Shown piece after piece: positions 25,083 through 31,480 of a DNA stretch of 31,480 nt. A program made the translations under genes and the position numbers. How positions within the stretch are numbered: position 1 is the first letter of the stretch; each line of letters starts with the position of its first letter. This DNA is from Candidatus Peribacteria bacterium. Its GTDB lineage: Bacteria; Patescibacteria; JAEDAM01; Absconditabacterales; Absconditicoccaceae. The notes under the pieces are model-generated. The model searched no databases and was not told where the DNA came from. It saw only the letters and a program-made list of their open reading frames with translations. Location: the NCBI GenBank assembly GCA_031280545.1, contig JAITGP010000025.1, positions 1 through 31,480 on the forward strand, written 5' to 3'.

Positions 25083-25523
25083 TTATAATTCAACTTCAAC
25101 TCCCATGTTTTTAGCGGTACCTGCAATAACTTTGATACCTGCTTCTACATCGTGAGCATTCAAATCATTCTTTTTCAATTCATAGATTTCTTCCAAATCT
25201 GCTCTGGATAATTTTCAGATTTTTTTCTTGTTTGGTTCTCCAGATCCAGCCTGTAATTTTAATTTCCATTTAATCAACCCAGAAGTGATAGGATCCTCGA
25301 TTTCAAGTTGGAAGGTTCTATCTACATAAATTGTGAGTTTTGCTTTGATTTTTACATCAACTCCTGCAAATTTTTGCATTAAGTCTTGAGTTTTATCGTT
25401 GAATTCTTTAATGAATTGTCCGATATTTACTCCATTTGCTCCGAGCATAGGTCCAAGAGGTGGAGATGGTTGTGCTTTTCCAGCAGGAATTTCGAGATTA
25501 AGAATGTTTTGTACTTTTGCCAT
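25083..25523 (-). CDS. rplK: 50S ribosomal protein L11 (uL11)
   Basis: 146 residues with UGA 25215-25217 as glycine. [40 protein letters not shown] and the C-terminal [19 protein letters not shown] are typical L11. The protein forms the GTPase-associated centre with 23S rRNA and also contacts release factors. Last gene of the secE-nusG operon; L1 (rplA), its usual neighbour, does not follow. Seven bases separate it from the preceding gene. Confidence 0.96.
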
Positions 25524-25530
25524 TTTGCTT

Positions 25531-26223
25531 CTAATAAATAAATAAAGATTTAAGATAGGACTTGGACGTATAATATTTGTCAGCAGGAATTTGGAGTAAC
25601 CAAGTATTCCCTTCAATTTCGATAACCATTAACACGAACTTCGTCTTGAATGCCACCATATTAATAAAGCTGACTTTCTCTCCAAACAGTTCGTTCTGGA
25701 GAATTTCGCTTTCTGTCGACATAGTGTATACATTTCCACCTAATTGTTGTACAGTCCTAACAAAATCGAGTCCCTTTTTTCCGTAAGAAGCAAAGTAATT
25801 ACCTTTTGCATCTTGGAGCATATAGTCTGGTTGAACACCTAGGACATCAACGATGTCGAGCACTCCAAAGAATTGGCTGGTGTCGGGAAGTAGGGTAATG
25901 GATTCTGTAGAAGCAAGTCCTGTAGCATTAGAGGAAACGGTGATATTTGAGAGATTTTCTCAACTTGATTGGGGTGATGAATTTCCAGTTGTTCAAATAG
26001 TTCCGGTTGCGTTATTTGGTGTCATGGCTGTGATATCAATGATTGCGGTATCGGTATTCTGATTTCCTGTTTCTAATTGAGTGGAAACTTCATCTAGAGT
26101 TTGAGTGTCTTGACCTGCAGTAAAAATATCTGTCTTTCTCATATATGCGAGGGCATATACAATAGTAAGGGAAAGAAAGAGAATTACTAAAGATCGAGTG
26201 ACTATTTTTTTTTCTTCTCGCAT
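25531..26223 (-). CDS. Membrane-anchored extracytoplasmic protein, hypothetical, in the nusG-rplK operon
   Basis: 230 residues with two UGA glycines; stop TAG. One N-terminal membrane helix (SLVILFLSLTIVYALAYM) after a short basic start, then about 85 residues rich in Thr, Ser, Asn and Gln, likely an unfolded outside linker, then a folded domain of about 115 residues (FFGVLDIVDVLG, YFASYGKKGLDFV, VSFINMVAFKTKFVLMVI). I recognise no family. Its place between nusG and rplK is unusual, since these two are normally adjacent. Confidence 0.65.
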
Positions 26224-26309
26224 GTTGTTAGGATTTCAGAATGTAATAAATCTTCTGTAATCATCTGGCAAAATCTTTCCGAAATATCGGAATTTACATC
26301 TGTAATCTT

Positions 26310-26885
26310 TTATAAGAGCTCAATTTTATCCATATCAATGATTACAGGAGTCAGTCTTCCCAACATTTCTATCTGTACAACTACCTGTCCTTTGTCACCA
26401 TCTACTTCTTTAATAGTTCCTTGCATTCCTTTGAAATCTCCTGTTTTGAGGAGGACAACATCTCCCATATGATATGGTACTTTTAATTCTGATCTTTCTT
26501 GGGATTGAGCGATTTGAACCATAATGTCTTGATATTCGCTTTCGGAAACAGGCACAGGTTTAGTGTCGGCTCCTACGATCAATCTTACTCATGGAGTATT
26601 TCTGACTACATACCAGATTCTATCATTCATTCTAGATTTGAAGAAAAGATATCCTGGATAGAGTTTTTTCTGTTTTACAATTTTCTCTCCTTTTTTGATA
26701 GAGGTTTCGTTAATTTTTGGATTGAGGAATTCTACAACATCATCTTTGAGACCTTGTTTATTGATTCTCTCTTTGAGGTTTTCTACGACTAAATCTTCTT
26801 GTCCAGAAGTGACACTGAGGACATATCGTTTAAAACTTCTATCTTCAATCTGTTTTTTTATTTCAACGGTATTTGTTTCTTGCAT
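26310..26885 (-). CDS. nusG: Transcription termination/antitermination protein NusG
   Basis: 191 residues with UGA 26589-26591 as glycine. NGN domain: KRYVLSVTSGQEDLVVENL, KLYPGYLFFKSRMNDRIWYV and RNTPGVRLIVG. KOW domain: GDVVLLKTGDFKGMQGTIKE. It binds RNA polymerase and couples transcription with translation or Rho. The UGA glycine lies in the conserved V-R-N-T-P-G-V. Hairpin TTCCGA-N4-TCGGAA (26277-26292) sits in the gap after it. Confidence 0.95.
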
Positions 26886-26929
26886 AAGAATAGGTTTAGA
26901 GAGTAAAAGAATAAGAGTTTAAATTCTGA

Positions 26930-27121
26930 TTATGCTTCTCCCGTCATTACTTGGTAGAATAATTGGTATCCTTCTCCAAAGATTGCATCAGCCAAAACAA
27001 AGTACAGCCCTGCTACAATTACGATTGCGAAGATTGCGATGGTTAGAGTGAGATACAGCTTTTTGTCTGGATGTTTGAGATGTTTTACGGTTTCCAAACT
27101 GTCGTAGATAAAGTCTAACAT
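26930..27121 (-). CDS. secE: Preprotein translocase subunit SecE
   Basis: 63 residues, single membrane helix (LYLTLTIAIFAIVIVAGLYF) after an amphipathic helix, the minimal SecE form. Its neighbour nusG is the normal one. An upstream ATG at 27157 lies directly behind the -10 hexamer, where the transcript can barely start, so ATG 27121 is chosen. Confidence 0.9.
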   Translation of the reverse strand: MLDFIYDSLETVKHLKHPDKKLYLTLTIAIFAIVIVAGLYFVLADAIFGEGYQLFYQVMTGEA

Positions 27122-27157
27122 TTCTCTATGAAAAAAATTAAAAAATTTGTCCCTCAT

Positions 27158-27185
27158 TTTATAGTGATTTCTTGTGGGAATGCAA
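27158..27185 (-). promoter_or_regulatory. secE-nusG-rplK operon promoter, TTGCAT-N16-TATAAA
   Basis: -35 TTGCAT (27180-27185), 16-bp spacer, -10 TATAAA (27158-27163), minus strand, just after the leuS stop. Confidence 0.75.
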
Positions 27186-27207
27186 GAGGATTCTGAAAAC
27201 TTTCTGG

Positions 27208-30200
27208 TTATGCTATCACGATATTTACAATCTTTCCTGGGACATAAATCACCTTCTTTATTTCGCCACTCGCGAGATATTCTTTCAGCTTTTCAATTCC
27301 TTGGATGAGGGTCATAACTTCCTCCTGGTTTGCGGTTGGTGAAGTCTCCACGGTTCCGCGGACTTTCCCATTAAACTGAATAGCAAGTTGAACGGTATCT
27401 GAAGTCAGTTTTTTCTCATCCCATGTTGGCCACTTTGCTTTGGTAAAGATACTAAACTCATTTCCGAGTAAAGACCAGAATTCTTCTGCCAAATGCGGTG
27501 CGAACGGTGCGAGCAGAATCATAAATGTTTCAAAAAGCTGAGTGTTAATTTTATCTAGTTCAGTGAGCTTATTTACTAAAATCATAAACTGTGAAATCGT
27601 GGTATTGAATCTAAATGCATCAATATCTTCCGTCGTCTTTTTGATGGTTTGATGAAGTAAAATTTCTACTTCCTTTGGAGTTTCAGCATTTTCATCCACC
27701 TTATCCCACAAGGCAATCACTTTATCCAAAAATTTTTTTACTCCTTTCAAACCATTGGTATTCCGTGAAATGAACTGATCAAAGGGTCCCATAAACATTT
27801 CATAGGTCCTAAATGCATCAGCTCCATATTCAGCAATCACATCATCAGGATTCACAACATTTCCTCGTCTTTTGGACATTTTGCGACCATCTTCTGCCAT
27901 AATCAGTCAGACTTTTTCATATTTTTGAAACGGTTCTTGCTTGTTCACAATACCTAAATCATAGAGGAATTTTTGCCAAAATCTTGCATAAATCATGTGT
28001 CTGGTCACATGTTCAGCACCTCCAACATACACATCTACATTTCCCCAATACTGCTCATTTGATTTCCCTACTAAGGCATCAACATTTTTCGGATCCATAT
28101 ATCTTAGCCGATACCAGCTAGAACCAGCTCGTCCAGGCATGGTGTTACTCTCTCTTTTTGCTTCATTTTTGCAGACAGGACATTCAGTTTTCATCCGTCG
28201 GTCTACGTCATCTAGGGGTCCTTCTTCTCTTCCTGTTGGTTCATAATTCTCCACCTCAGGTAAGATTAAAGGTAAGTCTGAGATTGGAAGTGGGTTTATT
28301 TTCGCAATATCGACTAGTTCAAATTTTCGTCCAACCATTCCATTGGTCTCGATTTTCTCTACATATCCATCTGTGAAATCCCAGTCTTTTTTAAGTTGCT
28401 CTGGAGTTATTATGGTTTTGAAGTGTTCTTTATCGGTATAAATATTTTCTAACTCTGGTTCATTAAAGAGTTCTTCAAAACTCTTCCACAGATAGCATTC
28501 CGTTATTTTTCCATAGACTGCTTTTCCTGTATTCTTATTTACCATTTTCAAAATGTCTCCGGTTTTCACATTTCCAAAATATCTTTCAGGCTCTTCTGGA
28601 TTTAAAGCTCTGGTTTCTATCGTTTTTATTTTTTTAATGATCCCATTTCGAGTTACTTGATTATAAAAATTAATGGTGTACAAATGCTCTCCGAAGGCTT
28701 TCTCGCCACAATGTTTACAGAAGACTACAGGAAAAGGTTCTCCCCAATATCTCTGACGAGAAAAGACCCGATCCTGAATTTTGTAATTATTTTTCTCTCC
28801 TCAGAGATTTCTCTCTGCAAGTCGTTTTTGCATTGCTTTGATCGCTTCGTCACTCGTCAGTCAGCTAAATGCTCACGAATTAACCACAATTCCCTTTTCT
28901 GTAAATGCTCTGTCACCATCAACGTGCATATCAAAGATAGCTCTATGATTCACTAAGTTGATAGTTTGTTCCATTTCCTCTTTCGTCAACCATACAGCGT
29001 CAAAGAGTGCTTTTTCTTCCTCACTCACTCTATCTTGTTCTCCATTTTCCAGTTCTATGAAGATGTTTTTCTGAAACACTGTTCTATTTACCCCCTTATG
29101 TTTTGCACAAAATCTATCCACATTCTCAAATAAAATTTGTTTTACTTCTCTAAAATTTTTATATCAGGTTTCTTCTTGCACTTCCCTTTTCGCTGCCTCT
29201 ATTGGGTCTTCTCCTTCTTCAATTCCTCCTGTAATCAAATCTTTCCACGTTTGAGTTTTCCATTCTAAACACAGATACTTTTCTTCACTTCGATGTTTTA
29301 TGAGGACAATTACCCCATTTCTCTCTGTCATTTCTAACCCTTCTTGTGGTGGATTATCTTGGTCCAAGTAGTCCCATGCTATAGAGGTCCTAATCGGAAT
29401 ATCATATTTTTTTGCAAACTCAAAATCCCTCTCATCATGAGCTGGCACCGCCATCACCACTCCTGTTCCATAATTTGCAAGTACATAATCACCAATAAAA
29501 ATCGGAACTTCTTCGTTGTTAAAGGGATTAATCGCGTATGCTCCTGTGAATTGTCCTGTCTTCTCCTTTTGTAATTCTGTTCTTTCGAGTTGGGTTTTGA
29601 ATTTTGCTTGCTCTTTGTACTTTGCCACAGCGTCTTTATATTTTGGTGTGGTAATTTGATCTACAAGGGTGTGTTCCGGTGCCATTACCACGAAAGACAT
29701 TCCAAAGACAGTATCAATACGGGTGGTAAAAACAGAGAAAAATTTTTGAAAATTATCCAGAGAATTTCTGAGAATTATTTGGTTGCTATCTTCGCAGTCT
29801 TTTAACTGATTATCTTCTAATTCTCCGAAATTCTTCACGTTCATCTCAAATTGTGTCCCACTACTTTTCCCAATCCAATTTCTCTCCAATTCCTTCATAC
29901 TTTCATCCCAATCCAAAGCATCCAATCCTTCTAAAAGTCTATCTGCATACTTCGTAATCCTCAACACCCATTGCCTCATCGGTCTTTGCTCTACTTCACT
30001 TCCACATCTTTCGCATTTCCCATCATCCAAATCCTCATTCGCTAACCCTGTTTTACAGTGAGGACATCGATTGATAGGTTTATAATCCACGTAGGCAAGT
30101 CTAACCTCATCAGGATTTTCTCCTTTATATTCTTCAATAGGTCTTGCTTGCTTTTTTTCTTCATCGTAGTAATGGGTATATAATTGCAAAAATACCCATT

Positions 30201-30606
30201 GAGTCCACTTGAAATAATCAGGATCAGCCGTACTAAAACTCCTGCTCCAATCGTAGGAAAATCATATTTTTTCTAACTGTTGTTTATAATACGCAATATT
30301 TTTAGTAGCTACATCTTGAGGTTTCATCTTGTTATCAATCGCATATTGTTCTGTTCCCAGTCCGAATGTATCAAATCCCATTGGATGTAAAACGGAAAAT
30401 CCTTCCAACATCTTTTTTCTGGCGAGGGTGTCGGTAGCTACATACCCCTTAGGGTGTCCTACATGGAGCCCTGATCCACTGGGATAAGGAAACATATCTA
30501 GGATATAAAATTTCTCTTTATTGGGATTTTCTGTAGTTTTATAAATCTGTTCGGTTTCCCGCTTCTTTTGCCACTTTTTCTCCATTTCGTTAAAATCAAT
30601 CTGCAT
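27208..30606 (-). CDS. leuS: Leucyl-tRNA synthetase with inserted Nudix and ASCH-like domains
   Basis: 1132 residues against about 860 usually. Six UGA glycines (115, 481, 578, 582, 602, 900) join five open pieces in one frame. Signature HVGHPKGY and [15 protein letters not shown] are intact; the editing domain has TTRIDTVFG and the Asp motif AHDERDFEF at 390. Residues about 425-562 are a Nudix domain: [16 protein letters not shown] runs into VQEETGY with all motif residues. Residues about 637-770 ([35 protein letters not shown]) look like an ASCH domain, between CKHC (630-633) and CPVC (809-812) of the zinc region. Core function, charging tRNA-Leu, is certain; the insert functions are unknown. 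Confidence 0.93.
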
Positions 30607-30637
30607 TTCCTTGTTTGAAAAAATTAAAGAATATAAT

Positions 30638-30665
30638 AAAATACTCTTTATAAAGTTGAAATCAA
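30638..30665 (-). promoter_or_regulatory. leuS promoter, TTGATT-N16-TATTTT
   Basis: -35 TTGATT (30660-30665), 16-bp spacer, -10 TATTTT (30638-30643), minus strand. Its -35 interlocks with that of the divergent promoter at 30656. Confidence 0.5.
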
Positions 30666-30683
30666 GATAAAAATAGATATATT
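30656..30683 (+). promoter_or_regulatory. Promoter of the acidic anchored protein, TTGAAA-N16-TATATT
   Basis: -35 TTGAAA (30656-30661), 16-bp spacer, -10 TATATT (30678-30683). It ends only 6 bases before the ATG, so the transcript would be nearly leaderless. Confidence 0.45.
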
Positions 30684-30689
30684 AGGCAT

Positions 30690-31049
30690 ATGAAGATATT
30701 TAGCATAAAATCTCCACTCTTTTGGATAATTCTCGTACTTGTAGTTTTTGCTGTTGCTGGTGGATTTTGGTATATAAAGACCCCTTTTGAAAAAATAGAA
30801 TTGAGTGAGGTAGTTTTGAATTCTGAATGAGATCTTGAGGAAGTGGAGATTATATTAGCGGGAGAAGTTCCAGACAAAGATTTATTTATGGAGGAGGAAA
30901 CGTCTCCCTTAGAAGTAAAAAAAAGTATCAAAAAAGAACTACCCGTAGCGGTCTCAAAAGAACCAGAACTTTTAATCTCAGATTCTACAGAGGATGAAGA
31001 AGAAATTGTTTTTAATTGTGAAACGGGTAACGATGTGCAGGAGGAATAA
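30690..31049 (+). CDS. Membrane-anchored acidic protein, hypothetical
   Basis: 119 residues with one UGA glycine (NSEGDLEEVE). An N-terminal membrane helix (FWIILVLVVFAVAGGFWYI) is followed by a highly acidic, Glu-rich outside region and a Lys stretch (EVKKSIKKELPV). It ends at TAA in EEIVFNCETGNDVQEE. Directly behind, in the -1 frame, an open stretch of plausible protein sequence runs to 31195 without a start codon, so the gene may be frameshifted and longer. No family recognised. Confidence 0.55.
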
Positions 31050-31195
31050 TTGGATATACGGAAATTAATATACAATATCAAATTCCTGTATGGGCAGACC
31101 TATGTATCTATCCTATAAAGTCAAACACCCAATTACATTTGTTGAACGTAATATCAAACAATCCATGGGCGAATATGATAACAATAAATCCTTAG
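31031..31195 (+). pseudogene. Possible frameshifted C-terminal extension of the preceding gene
   Basis: Open frame, offset -1 from the gene at 30690, containing GIIGYTEINIQYQIPVWADL, then CIYPIKSNTQ and NNPWAN, closed by TAG. It has no start codon near its beginning. The window where a shift could join both frames is only 31031-31049. It may be a sequencing error, a mutation or programmed slippage. Confidence 0.35.
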
Positions 31196-31237
31196 GAGAA
31201 CACATAGGTCCACACCTACGTTATGTAATATATTTGT

Positions 31238-31480
31238 CTATTTTGCACTTCTCATCAACATAAGTCGAACCCATTGCCTGAGCTCTAATCTAGCTTCAGG
31301 ATTATCTATCTGAGTCAAGATCCCTTTTTCTTTCAGAGCTTGGAGATGGTTACTATAATACACCTTACCACCCGCATAAGTATTCCCAAATAAAAGCCTA
31401 GAGAGGATAGTACCAAATTGAGCTCTACTTACAACAGCATAAGGTTGGAAGTAGTCCATATCCATCCCCATTAAACCAAG
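31238..31480 (-). CDS. Surface/secreted protein, C-terminal module (partial, start outside window)
   Basis: 81 codons are visible, open to the window edge, ending in TAG. They contain YFQPYAVVSRAQFGTILSRL, then HLQALKEKGIL, NPEARLELR and MLMRS. The layout (a D-Y-F/aromatic start, R-A-Q-F-G-T, L-S-R-L-L) is like a modified S-layer homology repeat. Its last 40 residues correspond to those of the gene at 1-120. Probably an exported protein anchored through this module; the remainder is not visible. Confidence 0.6.
   Translation of the reverse strand, partial: LGLMGMDMDYFQPYAVVSRAQFGTILSRLLFGNTYAGGKVYYSNHLQALKEKGILTQIDNPEARLELRQWVRLMLMRSAK

Noticed and set aside
27208..30606. leuS as a row of five broken genes or a pseudogene
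   Set aside because: All pieces are in one frame and each break is TGA at a glycine position; it is one intact gene under code 25.
31097..31210. Nine-base inverted repeat GACCTATGT / ACATAGGTC about 95 bases apart
   Set aside because: Too short for the distance and it overlaps the possible frameshifted coding stretch; no clear element.

Overview
The window reads as chromosome of an uncultured CPR/Patescibacteria bacterium that translates UGA as glycine (genetic code 25). Candidatus Absconditabacteria (SR1) fits best, with Gracilibacteria as the alternative. The sequence shows this directly: serS, glyS, leuS, mutL, mutY, rsmI, truB, nusG, rplK, the RuBisCO gene and the AMP phosphorylase gene all carry in-frame TGA at positions where the family has glycine, and they end with TAA or TAG. 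A RuBisCO of the form II/III type beside an AMP phosphorylase is also known from SR1. DNA is AT-rich and gene starts rarely have a Shine-Dalgarno sequence.

Layout. 1-5400: end of a surface-protein gene, HU, a ferredoxin/ECF-sigma pair, an isolated L29-S17-L14 operon, an O-antigen-ligase-like membrane protein, a Holliday-junction-resolvase-like protein and a small CxxC protein. 5400-9830: serS, a MazG-like protein, glyS and two small paralogous membrane proteins. 9850-12160: DUF1294 protein, small membrane protein, mutY, rsmI. 12300-15430: accessory block with an AbiD/AbiF-type HEPN protein, a putative convergent small RNA, a winged-helix protein and hypotheticals. 15570-20050: truB, RuBisCO, a small membrane protein and AMP phosphorylase. 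20200-24900: lipoprotein, mutL and a 783-residue membrane protein. 25080-30610: secE-nusG-surface protein-rplK operon and a very large leuS. 30690-31480: a membrane-anchored acidic protein and another surface-protein gene sharing its C-terminal module with the gene at position 1.

Regulation. Twelve promoters share TTGCA(A/T)-N16-TATAAT-like elements and serve housekeeping genes. Four other promoters use TTGAC(A/T) and carry a GATATATATATC palindrome between -35 and -10. Those four drive poorly known or envelope genes and look like one local regulon. Their genes have no internal UGA-glycine codon, and two of them appear to end at UGA.

Most unusual items: the AbiF-like gene with its convergent structured RNA; a leucyl-tRNA synthetase of 1132 residues with an inserted Nudix domain (whose motif glycine is itself a UGA codon) and an inserted ASCH-like domain; the palindrome-spacer promoters; and GC-rich hairpin elements, one of them sitting in frame inside the mutL linker. 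No gene-free stretch exceeds 300 bases. I found no tRNA, rRNA, CRISPR array, insertion sequence or phage structural gene.
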